Origin: Bugulina stolonifera
Taxonomy: Eukaryota > Bryozoa > Gymnolaemata > Cheilostomatida > Bugulidae
NCBI GenBank assembly: GCA_935421135.1
Contig: OW285189.1
Location: 24,740,298-24,804,297, forward strand
DNA length: 64,000 bases
Direction: 5' to 3'
Positions 37,601-49,415 of this stretch are shown here, piece after piece. The translations under genes were made by a program, and so were the position numbers. The first letter of the stretch is position 1. Every line of letters begins with the position of its first letter. The notes under the pieces are model-generated. The model searched no databases, was not told where the DNA came from, and saw only the letters and a list, made by a program, of their open reading frames with translations.

Positions 37601-40288
37601 AATAACATTCTCATTCATATAATTGCTTTCTATAGCCAATTCATTGTTAGAATGAAAGGTAGATCTATGATGTTATAAAAATAGAATTATTAATATTATA
37701 ATATCAGCGGTTGAGTGCTGACGTCAGTCACAATAATGATAAATCACCTTATAATAACATATCAATGAAGTACAAATAGAAGATTTGATATACAGATCTG
37801 ATAGTAGTTGGTGTATTCTTCCAGTATCTATATAAAGATTTATATATTCTTAGATTAAATGGTACAAAGAGTTTACAAACTTAATGCAATACTTACACTC
37901 TTCTAGCTTGACGCAGGTTACCGCACTCAAACCTAGCCTCGAACACCAGGTTCGGGGCTATCAAGGGGTTGGTTGGCACCTCTACTTTCTGTTTCTTTGG
38001 AGACTTCTGTGAGTCATAGACAACTCCTGAGCCCCGGAGTTTGTGTGTAAACTGAGTCACCTGATTCTCGTATGTCCTTGACCCAATAACTAATAAATAC
38101 CAGAACTTCTAATGACGCTCATCCATTATTGTTGGAAGCGTCACAACAATATATTTTCCATTTTTAGTTATTATAAGTTCTTGTAGATATTGATTATATC
38201 ATTCCGTTGTGGTCCACGTACCTTTATATACATTCTGGAATGTGTGACCATTTGAAAATATAATGTTTAGACGAAGTGTAACTGGTCAATTGACCTTAAA
38301 AACTTCACGCATGCCACAAATATTCAAACTAGTTGTGAAACATTCAGTTACCAACCGCTATTAGTGAAGAGTCTATATGTGTATACCTGTGTTAGTTGAG
38401 AAATGAAACCAATTTGAGTTATATAATATAACTTACCAAATTTAATAGGAGAGTAAAGTGGTTCAGGATCCTTTGGTATAATGTGTAGGTGACGAGGGTG
38501 TGGCAGTAGAGGAACTATTGAATTGGCATCAAATGAGGTAGATTTGGTGCCACCCACCACTCCGTAGCTGTATAAAGTAGTTCATTATAATTTACTCAAT
38601 GCACACATCAATGATCCGTTGAAGGGTAAGCTCTCAGGCTTTAGGCTGATTTATTATTTGAATTCACATAATTACTACTTTTTCACTTGTGATCTCTAGT
38701 AATACCGTAATAGCAAATACTGTAATACCATAACACCACAATACCGTAGTATTAATACTATAATATCGTAATAGTAATACCATAATACCATAACACCATA
38801 GTATTGATACTATACTATCGTAATAGTAATACCGTAATAGTAATGCTGTAATACCATAACTAGTAATACTATAATATTAGTACTGTTATAACGTGATAGT
38901 AATACTGTAATATTAATACTGTATTATAACACCGTTATAGTAATGCTGTGATATCATAATAGTAATACTGCGATACCATAATATAGTAATACAGCAATAT
39001 TAAGAGCTAAAAAATTGACTTTTGCATGTTATAGTGATAATTCATTACTAGAGAGGGTTTTAGTATGCACTCACTGTTGTAGGTGTATAGGTTGTGATGC
39101 ATAGAACTGATATTGTCGGTTGGATTCTTTTGCTGTTTTATCTTCCACCTCTGTGCTCTCTTCTTCCATTGCCTCTTCCTCTGGCTTCTCCCTCTTCCAT
39201 CCAGGGTCAACAAAGAAACGTCCTTTTATTTCTGATAATTCCTCTTGCTGGCGCTTCTGATAAAACTCTTCACTGAAGTCAAGATGAGCGTTCAGGTCCT
39301 CCTGATCATATCTAATGGTGGTAACATAGTTTATATGTAATCCCTTCAGTATGCATAAACTGAATACAATTGAGATACATGTACATTACACTCAAGTGTA
39401 GATAATTCACCACGTTTTCGATTCACGTCTTGTACTATGACGTGTACTCTACAATGATAATAGCTGTTATACATGCACATGTCACACCTACACTGGTTAT
39501 CTATTCCCCTGGCAATTGAGCGAGTATAGCTGGCTCAAACCAGTATATAGGGTCATTGGGCCTGGTACCCCAAACCCCTGGTACCCAGGCTAATGTGCAT
39601 ATATTCCAATATCCTGTATCACTTGATATTAACAGTATGCTTTTACAAAACTCCTTACTCTTGAGCCTTCTTAGCTGCTTCTTGTCGTCTGCGTAGTCTT
39701 TCCATAGGTGGAGTTTCTGGAAGAGCATCGGCTACCCTCCGTGCTAATTCATCCTCCATCTTCTTACGAATCACATCCTTCCACTCATTTTCTTCCTCTT
39801 CATCTTCGTCTTCCTCATCTAAAGAAACTCGTTGATAAATTCTCCAACTACACACGGCATGTCAGAAACGTATAATATTGAAAGAACACCCAGTTATGCT
39901 ACTAAACTAAGAAAACCAAAAGTTAAAAGGATTATGTATAAAATTTCACAGTGCATTAGTAGAAGCAAGGTCTAAGAATGTGAATATGTCCTGATTTATT
40001 AATGCAGCTGTGTGCGCTGAATTAAATAAAGTAACTTCTATTAATAATGGTTTTATATAGGGCAATCACTGCTATTTATTTCACTATACAATCAAGTCTT
40101 CTAGCTCATGAATAAATTACTCGGCCGATACTTTGTAACAGCCTGATTTACAGCTTACACACCACTACATATACATTGTATGTGTACATTTACATGTATG
40201 TATCAGTCACTCTGTCACTCTTTCACTTGCTGACTATCTGTCACTCACCTTCATCAGTCCACTGACTAGAATCATCTGAATCGGACAT
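25650..40288 (-). CDS. Cytosolic carboxypeptidase, AGBL2/AGBL3 type (M14 tubulin deglutamylase family), complete
   Basis: Twenty-three exons read in frame to TGA, 1185 residues: 40288-40249, 39818-39659, 39311-39075, 38567-38437, 38089-37897, 37587-37433, 37246-37168, 36613-36351, 35771-35647, 35302-35114, 34841-34686, 34290-34145, 33819-33721, 31682-31519, 30978-30741, 30478-30361, 29673-29476, 29066-29010, 28172-28017, 27576-27357, 26997-26733, 26641-26554, 25730-25650. The start [10 protein letters not shown] leads into an acidic run (about 14-25). The N-domain typical of CCPs precedes the zinc site H436-P-G-E439, MLNPDGV (474-480) with NYRCS and DLNR, third ligand H532 in CDFHGHS, and catalytic E615 in FTMEATF. 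All key residues are present, so activity is expected. The family removes polyglutamate side chains or C-terminal residues from tubulin, often in cilia. The tail of over 500 residues is longer than in vertebrate AGBL2/3 and is low-complexity, with a lysine/asparagine run at 808-831. Exact orthology to AGBL2 or AGBL3 is undecided. Confidence 0.95.
26437..26526. repeat. 11-bp tandem repeat, 8 copies
   Basis: Eight perfect copies of TGTACAGCTAA in the last intron of the carboxypeptidase gene, about 30 bp beyond the donor of exon 22 (minus strand). The lack of divergence suggests recent slippage. Confidence 0.95.
27897..27955. repeat. Hairpin of the GTTGTCCTCTC family
   Basis: AAGTTGTCCCCTCTCAAC and GTTGAGAGAGGACAACTT form an 18-bp stem with one mismatch around a 23-base loop, inside intron 19 of the carboxypeptidase gene. 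It is the cleanest copy of this dispersed hairpin. Confidence 0.75.
28868..29007. repeat. 23-bp minisatellite at a splice donor
   Basis: About six copies of TCACTAGTGGTATACTGTTGCAC lie immediately beside the donor of carboxypeptidase exon 18. On the minus strand each unit contains TA|GTGAGTGCAACA, nearly the same as the true donor CTG|GTGAGTGCAACA at 29010/29009. The array therefore repeats the donor itself and offers a row of extra consensus donor sites. Confidence 0.9.
31877..31989. repeat. About 34-bp tandem repeat, 3 copies
   Basis: Three copies of a unit containing GGTAATATGGTAGCAGAGTA followed by TTGTGGTTACTGCA in intron 13 of the carboxypeptidase gene, just 5' (in the minus direction) of exon 14. 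Confidence 0.85.
36232..36274. repeat. Hairpin of the GTTGTCCTCTC family
   Basis: GAAGTTATCCTCTCCC and GGGAGTGGACAACTTC form a 16-bp stem with two mismatches around a short loop (AACACTTTATT) in intron 8 of the carboxypeptidase gene. Confidence 0.7.
36611..36703. repeat. 46-bp tandem duplication of a splice acceptor
   Basis: The segment CTATTAGCAGTAAAACAGAC with its following GTAGTGCCTACTAC occurs twice in tandem with period 46. On the minus strand each copy supplies a pyrimidine-rich tract ending CTGCTAATAG followed by TTATGG. The inner copy is the acceptor used in the exon 8 model (start 36613). Use of the outer copy would hit a stop within about 15 codons. Confidence 0.85.
38698..39002. 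repeat. TAATAC/GTAATA microsatellite-like tract
   Basis: Long imperfect tract of AATACTGTAATAGT-type units in intron 3 of the carboxypeptidase gene. It resembles the tract at 1591-1733. Confidence 0.85.
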
Positions 40289-43200
40289 ACTTGTATGACA
40301 GAAAAAGTACAAAATGTCAACTTGATAAACTACTAAGTAGGCCTACTTGGAAATTGAAACAATTTTAAAGCAAGTAGGTAGTACTAAAATACTTCAATAA
40401 ATCTATTGAGTTTAGCGATCAATCTGATTGACATTTACAATGCTCTTAAATATGTGACAATTCTGACTAAAATATTATTGTAATATGAGCTGTTAGATAG
40501 GCAGCAGCAGCAGCTGTTGTTATATTGCTATGGGACTAAACACTCGTCTATTAAGTACAATATTTTCACAAGCAACAGTTCACAAAAGAGTTAATTCATT
40601 GTAAAAAGTAGCAGACCATTTTACTTCAAAGTTTATTCTTTTACACAACTAAAGCACTAACTTTCAACAATCTAGAGACTTAATTGGTTGATGACTGAAA
40701 CAATATAATGAAAAGGAGAGAAGGTGATTAACTTCATTGCAAGGTAAGATAAGTTAGAGTAAAGATCAGCAGATTAGACCTATGAGTATACAAACAGCTT
40801 TATTGTTACCTGCATTAAACACACATAATATATCAGCGAGTCTAGTCTCGTGCATGATATAAGAGAAATGCAACTACTTAATATATTATATCCCGCTGCC
40901 GGCATGTCTATCTAAATACATGCATGTACATGTATATGATGTATAGGATCATAACAGTAGGACAATAGAATAGTTTTTGCTATCTGGTCTAATAAATAAG
41001 TGCATTTAGTTGTCCCTACAAGCAAATATAGTACCTTTACATAATTTGTGCCTCGATACCTCTGCCTATACACTGTATGTTGTAATCTCTGACCACCTTG
41101 AGTCTGATAGCTTATAAGAGAGTTGATCTTACTGCTTATCTTACTGCTTCATGTGCGGAGGGATTTGCTAATTACAGTTATTTAATATACTACATGACTG
41201 TATAATATACTGATAATATGAATGCAGTACAGTCACAGAATACATTTCTGGAGTTGTCTGTTCTCTAGATGGCAATTCATTGACTTGCAGTATGCACGAG
41301 ACTTACCTGCTGATACCCCATACTATACTATAATGTCTTCTTGCAATGAGATAACATGTTCGCACATGTATGTGACTTTATCGTTCCTTTAGCAACTCAG
41401 TTGAGATGACTGTGTTATTCATACAGATAGGTTTGAGCATCACCTCCAACATACTACCTGACTACCTGTTAGTTTCTACTACAATTGAATTCACCTTTGC
41501 TATTGAATTATTCTATTGTTGTAGGCTGCAACAATACACATATCCATTAATGAGAAGAACTTATGTAATAATTGCCATACCATGTAGTTTTCTATGGAGT
41601 ATCATTACAATTGTTTTTATGTAATAGAAGAAAATATTTTTAATGTCTACAGGCAGGAAAAATGAATTGTTATGTCATTTTAATTAAAATATATTGGTAT
41701 CTTCACCATACGCCCATACTACATTGTTTATGTCGATATATGCGATATACTACACTCAATTTATATGTCGTATGCAGTATATTTATCTGTTACAGTACAC
41801 AGATAAAAAATCTCATAATCGTGAAGTTACTCCCTATATTCATGTAGTTAGCTTACCTGTTTCTTACGCTGCACTTGCCTCCATTATCCTAGAACTGAAC
41901 TGATTTCTGTGTCCTGGTATTCTTAATCAAGTGTTTACTTTCATGCTAGCAAGAGGTGCTTGGAACTTTGACACGCAAAAAGTCCTCTAATAGGATAAAA
42001 GCTAAAGTAAATATTGCCCTGTGTGTCTGTTACTCTGTTGCATTGTGGAGTTGTCTTTCTACACCTGCATGTAAATCTAAGTTGTATTATTTCATTTTGC
42101 TTCAATTTTCTTCAATCTGAGTGATGACTACTATTTTCCTTGTGGAACAATTTTGTGTTTCAAATAAAATGGAAGTTGTCCAAAAGCACTGTCAGTTGTA
42201 GTGAAGGGGTTTTCGAAAAAATACGCATACCCTGTTACAAAGCCTACCATCTCCAAGGCATCAAATAAAATATTAGAACCAAAGTCATAGCCATTCCACT
42301 TTACTCATACTAAAATAATCACTGCTTGGTTTACTTTCCAGAATAGTCTCAAAAATATTGCATTCCTTGCAGTATGCTTACAATAGTAGTACGTTGTGTC
42401 AATGCCTAAGGGCACAATTACATGTCGTACCAGTAGAAGTCCTTCTATAAGGTCTATTGTAACATGGCACTTCAATATTAGTTCAAGATGTATTTCATGT
42501 GTATTTTATAAAAAATATAAATATTTGAATACAAAGATGTATGTACATGTATATATAAAAATGGTTCTTCTAAAAGTGTCAAGCAGATTGAATTCACCAT
42601 CCAGTGGCAACCTTATTTACTCTCTATCATCACAACTATAATATACTTTGTAAAGACCGTACAGCTTGGTAGCAAAGTGATAATAACAGATAAGGAGTTG
42701 TTCCCTCTTGGGCTGAAAAGAGAAGACAACTTCAACGGCTCTGACAATAAAAATGATCACTGTAGTGCATTGTGCATGTCTGTTGATAAATCTACATAAT
42801 ACATATGTATGAACCATTTGGTATGAACTATTACATAACACATACATTTACATCCTACAGTAATACACTGTACTATTACTTTGTTCAACTTTGTGCTATT
42901 CGTATTGCATAAAGCAAGATTTGCTAGAATGATAGCATTTATACATTTAAAACATGTATGACAACTAAACTACTGTATATACATGTACATAAATATATCA
43001 GTATTATTACTGCTAACATAATATAAGCAGTATATGTTTTTTATAAGACCAACCTAAATACATGTATGAAATAATTTGAACATGTTAGTACTAGATACAT
43101 CTTTTAAATTTTTGTTCTAATAATATTTTAATAACAATTCAGTTATCATCATCTGATGACCATAACTACATTGTTATTGACATACATGTATTCGTCCAGT

Positions 43201-43398
43201 ACTAACATGTAAATTACTATCACTGCATGCACTGTTTAGGGAATAGGAATGGCCTACAGGTTAAATCTCAATCATTAAAATATTATTGTCTACAATATTG
43301 TGAGGCGCGTTTGGACTGCTTCTACATCTCCAGCTATCAACACCATGCTAGTGATACGTGTTATTGCATATAAAGCTCCTCTATCAATAGGCACAAGC
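40289..43398. other. Intergenic, no gene recognised
   Basis: Between the 3' end of the 429-residue protein gene and the start of the carboxypeptidase gene, both on the minus strand. Short open frames of 60-80 codons lack splice context or family resemblance. The carboxypeptidase promoter should be at the left end. A weak hairpin of the GTTGTCCTCTC family lies at 42695-42733. Confidence 0.5.
42695..42733. repeat. Degenerate hairpin of the GTTGTCCTCTC family
   Basis: GGAGTTGTTCCCTCTT and AAGAGAAGACAACTTC face each other across about 8 bases with several mismatches. Confidence 0.5.
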
Positions 43399-45648
43399 TT
43401 AGGAATCCAAAATGGTGACGTCTCTCTCATCATCTTTCCCAGGATGCACAGCCTCCTCACCCAACAAGTCTTTATGCAGCTGTAGACGAGGGCTGGTCGA
43501 TGCATCTACATGTACACATAATGTTTGCATAATTGTATTAATAGTCAATACGGATTTAGGTTAGGAAATTGGAGGATATTATCTGTATACACACAAAGAT
43601 ATAGTTATTAAATCGTATTATACCATAATGATTAGATTGACTGATCAATCACTTTGTACAAAGCTGTTCATTGCATAGCAACAGAGTTCCTGCTGAATAA
43701 ATATTGTAAAGTCTAACTTGCATGTAGTGATATGGTAGTAATTCTGTTCTCTATTACTTAGAATCCCAAATTAAAAATTACCCTTGTTAAAATTATTAAA
43801 ATCACACGGACAGTTGAATATAAATCAATATGTTTAGTAAATTACGTCAGATCTTGGTTGAGTACGAGGCATGCAATTTATCAAGCTCTGCAGTCAGTCA
43901 GTAACTTCTATCTCATGGGGGAAGGGTGGAGCTCAGACTAAATCCTACCATGCATTTGTTTACTAGTTGTTATAATATAATAATTGGATAAAAATCCACA
44001 ACAGCACCGGATATCAATAACACTTTCCCTAACAGATTATGATGTTGATTGAACATGAATTTCACTGGTTCTACTAGCAAAATCTATTGTGTTATGAGTA
44101 ACAAGTTGTGGGCAGCCTTTTTAGCAAATCATACATTTAAAAACTAACCAGCTATGAAATCGCACCCTAACATTCAATTAGCAAAAAAGGTTTTGTTCAA
44201 ATTGGCACCCTTCAGGTATTTGAGATACATAGCTTCGCACTAAGTAACATATTAATAAAAACTGTGCTATATTATGATTGTACATTGATACTGTAGGAAT
44301 TATAATTGTTGTAATATAATAATTATTTACATCTACGACTGATAGCTAGATTATATTATGCTGCCAAAATTACGACACCTAGGATTCCCTACATGTTCTA
44401 CTCCTCTATGAATAGAGCATAATCAAAGTTATTACTGCTGATATTATTTTCTTAGTACAACATACCTGCTGGCGTCTCTACTCTGCCATCCTGCTCAGCG
44501 TGTTCCCTATCAACCTGCACTATTTTCTCTAACTGGAAATTGTCTTCTCTCTGCATGTAAGCTTCATTGTTAAATTCCTCTTCCACCTCTATGACTTCAT
44601 CAGTGTTTTCAGCCTTATTGTCAGTGATGGTATTACCTCCCCCTGTAACCTTGTCTAGTGGTGCTATTTCACCAGCACCCGAGTCGCCTCCAGTTACCTC
44701 AGCAGGTTGGATACTAGAATCACGCTTTTCTCTTCCAACTTGCTTCCCTTCTATATGCATTGAAACCTGGGTGTCTTGAGGTGCTGAATTTCCCAGTTGG
44801 GGTGAAAAGTGCTGCAATATAGAGCGTGATAGTTTCATTCCTGCGGCATTTCTGTTTGTACGCTTCCCTTTATTGGTTATGTCCATTAGTAACGAGTAGT
44901 GTTCCTCGTCAATGTTGTATCTATCACGCAAGTCACATGGTGCACCAGTGACATAGAACCCTTTATCTATTCTATGTGTCTGAATGTTTGATAACTTCCT
45001 CAATATTCTCGTTCTGTCTTTGGCCAGCTGTTCTATGGTAAATCTTTGGGTCTGTGGGCTGTACATAGCTAATGAACTGTAGCAACCAATACCACTTCTT
45101 CTGCCACTTATTCCACTTTCTGGAGTATCAGAGCTCCTGGTGTATCGCGGTGTAAGTCCACTCATCCTACTGACTGGAGGAGCGGACTTCCTACTCTGTC
45201 TATTAGAGAGCATGAAACTTTGACCTCCTGCATTGTCTGTTAAACCAGGTGTAGGAACCGTATTTATTCTCACCTTTGTCTTCCGCTCAATCTGTAATGG
45301 TGTAATTTCTATACTTTGTGCTATTTCCTGTGACGAACCTAATCTAGGGTCAGCTGTTTTTAACCGTTGTCTTTTAGAAACTGGAGTCTGTCCTTTTTCC
45401 GGTATATCATTAGCCGTTTTCAACCGTATACCAAGTTTTCTGGCATGAGCTCCTGACTTCAATGTCCTTTGCACCGGAGGTCCATAATTTGGCTTTTCAT
45501 TTGTCACCACAAGTTTTTTGTAAATATATTCCAGCTCTTTGTATTGTTCAGCCTGTTCAAGTTCAGACAACTCTTCATCACCAGTTGACTCTCCAAATAC
45601 TTCCTCCAGTTGGTCGGAGTCCTTTGCAGACGATCTCCCTGTCTCCAT
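43399..45648 (-). CDS. Unrecognised 429-residue protein, two exons
   Basis: Exon 1 is 45648-44466 and exon 2 is 43505-43399; the phase-1 junction keeps frame to TAA. The ATG at 45648 is chosen because codons further 5' lack another ATG. The N-terminus is acidic and probably helical (about 10-50: ELSELEQAEQYKELEYIYKK). A long basic, serine/proline-rich middle carries many S/T-P sites (QTPVSK, ITPLQ, PTPG, LTPR, YSPQ). A compact, conserved-looking segment at about 208-265 includes FTIEQLAKDRTRILRKL, GFYVTGAPCDLRDRYN and HYSLLMDITNKG. A second acidic stretch (EVIEVEEEF) precedes a short tail ending TILDS. This looks like a phospho-regulated scaffold or nuclear/centrosomal protein, but I do not recognise the family. 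It lies about 3 kb upstream of the carboxypeptidase gene on the same strand; any functional link is unsupported. Confidence 0.85.
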
Positions 45649-48236
45649 AACGTACCGTACACTATACTGTGTGTATGCCAACTTGATAATATAGAGTATT
45701 ACAACTGTGGGAATAGCAGTTTAGTGACCATTGACCCCTATGTATCCCCTTGTGAACTCTTTAGCCGCCCTACCTAATAGTACTAAGTCTTGTAATAAGC
45801 AGTGTGTGTTGTCAAGGCTTATGTTGTTCTCTTGTTTAATAAGTGCTGTCTGCTTTAAGCTACACAAGTGGCAGCAACGTGTCATTCAATAACCAAACAT
45901 ATAATATAGCATGTATTCCAATATTGGAACCTTTTTATCAAATACATGTAATACAAGCCATCCTATGTTTATTTATCACAACCATTCAGCTCTAATCTTA
46001 TAATAATGGGATATTGTTGATTCAAGTGCTCTCTTTTGTTTTTGCTAATGTCAACAATTAAGCAAATATCTTTCTTTCAACAAGTCATACATAATACAAT
46101 CAATCATAAATTTAGCTGTACCTCAACCCTATTACTGCAACTTTAGGGTATCATAAAATTGTGAAAATCTATAACTACATGATCAAAACAAGCAAACACA
46201 ATTGTGATAAACATCTACATAGGCGTAAGATAATAAAATATATAATAATATACATATACATGTAATATGTAGCTGCAAGTGTACATTATGATCTATATGA
46301 TATAGAATGTTATCAATGGTGGAATTGAGTGTTTTGTATCAATCACTTGCTACTGGGTGCCGACTCACCTATATTTTGTTGTTTTAATCCCCCAAGAAAG
46401 ATCATAGAGGCTTTTTATTACTTACAATCAGTGATATAAAACATAGGCTCTACATAAATTTACTATACTATTATTATAAAGATTTATTATTGGCTCCGTT
46501 TTAAAACTACTAAACTTTATTGACTTCACTAAAAATAGTGAACACCATAAAAATATAATACAGAAGATGATACTGTAATGGTTTCACAAGGTACCCACCT
46601 CTAAGCATCAGCTCCCCACTAAGCTATCACCCTGCCTACTTAGTATCTACGCCCAATAGTTTGATTATACTCCACAACTTACTGTATTCTACATGGTAAC
46701 ACATATGAACTAACAGCACAATGTTACATGGAGTGTTCACAGTATTGTACTTCCACAACTCAGCAGTCAGAGTGTGCAGTTCACAGGAAGTACAAATTCC
46801 GGAAGTGACCATAAAGGTCCACCGTCATGTGCTGTAGATGGTACGGTCAAGTGTATGAAAGTCGCCATCAGTAGCAATAATATGAGAATGGCTAGCAAAG
46901 TTATTAGAATATAAAATACAAGTATTTATATGCTACTAATCGCCAGTTTGTCACAAAAATCTACATTATTATTAGACTCTATTACAATATTATAAGGATC
47001 TACAGCAATTAATCTTATAGGAATCTATTACAAGATTTTATGCAATATTAATGGTGCGTTATAAAAACCGGCGATGCATATACTGCGTACCTATTATTAC
47101 CACATCATCTAGTTCTAGTTCTACTTCTAATTCATAACATATTATAAACATCTAGTTTATTCACAAAAATACTTCTACTTTGCTGAACGCGGTATAATAA
47201 CATGAGGTTATCTCTCTGCGTTCCCAAAATGCATAAATAACAATATATTATTATAATATAGGTGATTGATTATAATACAGGCTTACACAATAATGTTTGG
47301 CAGTATTATTGGGAGTTGCATCACCTTGAAAGCACTCCTACAGGGACTGACAAATCTCTACTGTAAATTGTGCTCTACATGTAGCTGATCAGAAGCAAAT
47401 CCATAAATTAATGTAATACTATTAACAGTGTAACAGGTTATGTCTATTGGGTATAATTAATAAAATTGTAATCTATTAGCTATGTGCATTTTACAGAGGT
47501 GAAATTATTCTATGTATTAAATGAGGTACAAACATGGTATTATTCAGTGTGATTATAAATAGACACCGAGTACAAAGGTTAGAAAATTTGCATAATTGTC
47601 TGATCATTCCAAGTGGAACATCCTGTCTATTGCGTATTATGTTATCCATGTGTATTATATTATATTCTCATTCTTGATACTTGGGAGATGGAAGTTCCAG
47701 TGACAAGTCTGGACAGGACTACAAGTTGTAAACACATCACGCCATCATTATGGGGTGATCTTAAAATTAAGGGTATTGTTGTGTCTGTGCTATTGCCAAT
47801 AGTAACCTTACTTATATGGACAGCGCAGCAGTAGGTAAAATACAGTGCGACTTCTTATAGAAAAGTTATTAGTGCGTTCTATTTAATACTTATTATACAT
47901 GTATAATGTTTACTTATTGTTTGGTGTACAGACAAATAAAGGATGGGTAGCAGTAGGAGCAGATAACTCTGTATCCACAAAAAAGTGAACATGGTTGAAA
48001 CTGTTTAGCTAATCCGAGATGAGAGTCAGATAGTGTACAGTTATGTATTCGCTAGACAATTAGAACAAGGTAGTAGGAGATTATAAATGTTCGTGCATCA
48101 ACCAAATCTTTCAATTTCATTTCAAACTTACAGGAAAGTTTGGCTCCAATGTATCATCAAGGAGTATCATACACATTTACACATCGATTATTAGCAGCTA
48201 GCTAAAGGTAAACCTTGTACTAAGTACCAAGTAGGT

Positions 48237-48334
48237 TACTAGTAATAGTACTAGTAGTAGTACTAGTAATAGTACCAAGTAGGCTACTAGTAATAGTACT
48301 AGTAATAGTACTAGTAATAGTACTAGTAATAGTG
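48237..48334. repeat. ACTAGTAATAGT tandem repeat
   Basis: Imperfect array of TACTAGTAATAG 12-mers with an internal AAGTAGGCTACTAG interruption. Confidence 0.9.
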
Positions 48335-48412
48335 GCTGCAAATTATTCTACAACACAATGAATAATATATTTATGTCAGCCCTTGTAGAAAAAGCACTTT
48401 CTAGGCGACACA

Positions 48413-48563
48413 ACTCCTAGTGTGCTTTGCCTGAACCGTGATGCTACCCCATAAAATCACGATATTTTAGATAACATGTGCCCTCAGTAATAATGGTAAA
48501 TAATTATGTTATCTAAAATATTGTGATATTATTATGTGGCATCATGCAATGCACACTAGGAGT
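48413..48563. mobile_element. MITE-like palindrome of about 150 bp
   Basis: The left arm starts ACTCCTAGTGTGC and continues through CACGATATTTTAGATAACAT; the right arm mirrors it, ATGTTATCTAAAATATTGTG through GCACACTAGGAGT. The arms are about 65 bp with several mismatches around a short AT-rich loop. No coding content. No clear target duplication was identified. Confidence 0.65.
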
Positions 48564-49415
48564 TTGGGAAGCTCCCAATTACCTAATATGGAATTGTTTT
48601 TAGGGCCACACCCTATGCTTTTTGTTTGTTTAGTAGCAAACAACAACCACCAGCATTGACTGCTATGTGGAATATGTTGAACTGGGCATGTAAATTAAAA
48701 TGTACCAGCTTGGCCTTTTGCTATGAATAACTGGACTACCAAGGGCATCTAGTGCTATATTTCAAGTTATAAATATTAGTACAATTCCAGTACACCATTT
48801 GATATTTGGAACAGTACATACCACAGCTGCAGTTTTATAACAAAAAATGCTAACATAGGAAGAATTGTAAATTGACAAGAGTTTGCCTTTGTACACAGAT
48901 ATACATCATGTACATGTACATTATATAACAATAACAGAAAAACAATAAACATATTATAATGTACTTGTAAATACAACAACGATTATTGATTATTGTTATG
49001 TGATTCTTTGTTACTAATTCCAACAACTCTTTGACCAGGGCTTGCTGTGTATCCACTCATATCAGTATCAAACTTATAGTTTATACTTCACCCTAAAACC
49101 AACCAAACAGAGTATTATTATTAATAGTATCTGATAAGTTCATATACCCATAATTACATGTATCTACATGTATCATACCCATGTATAAGCTACATTGTAT
49201 AGTATATACCCATGTACAGTAACTATAATCTATATATTATATATTATATGATAACATATCACATTGTAGGAAATCAAGTTGTAGGGGATTCATGGTGCAT
49301 CCTTTGATTTTACCCCATTCTGGTATTAGGACTAGACACACACTCTGAGTACTACTAGAATATCAAATAGAAAGTACCTTTCATTTTCAGCCTCCTTGTT
49401 CATAATAATCAGTGT

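Larger units (their letters stand above)
45649..49415. other. Intergenic, no gene recognised
   Basis: About 3.8 kb upstream of the 429-residue protein gene and downstream of the first receptor. Open frames are short and unconvincing (for example 47613-47834 plus). It contains a trinucleotide-rich repeat and a MITE-like palindrome, listed separately. Confidence 0.5.

Noticed and set aside
44567..45650. Plus-strand frames opposite the 429-residue gene
   Set aside because: Shadows of the minus-strand exon.
47613..47834. 73-codon plus-strand frame with a hydrophobic end
   Set aside because: No second line of evidence; length is within chance expectation for this composition.
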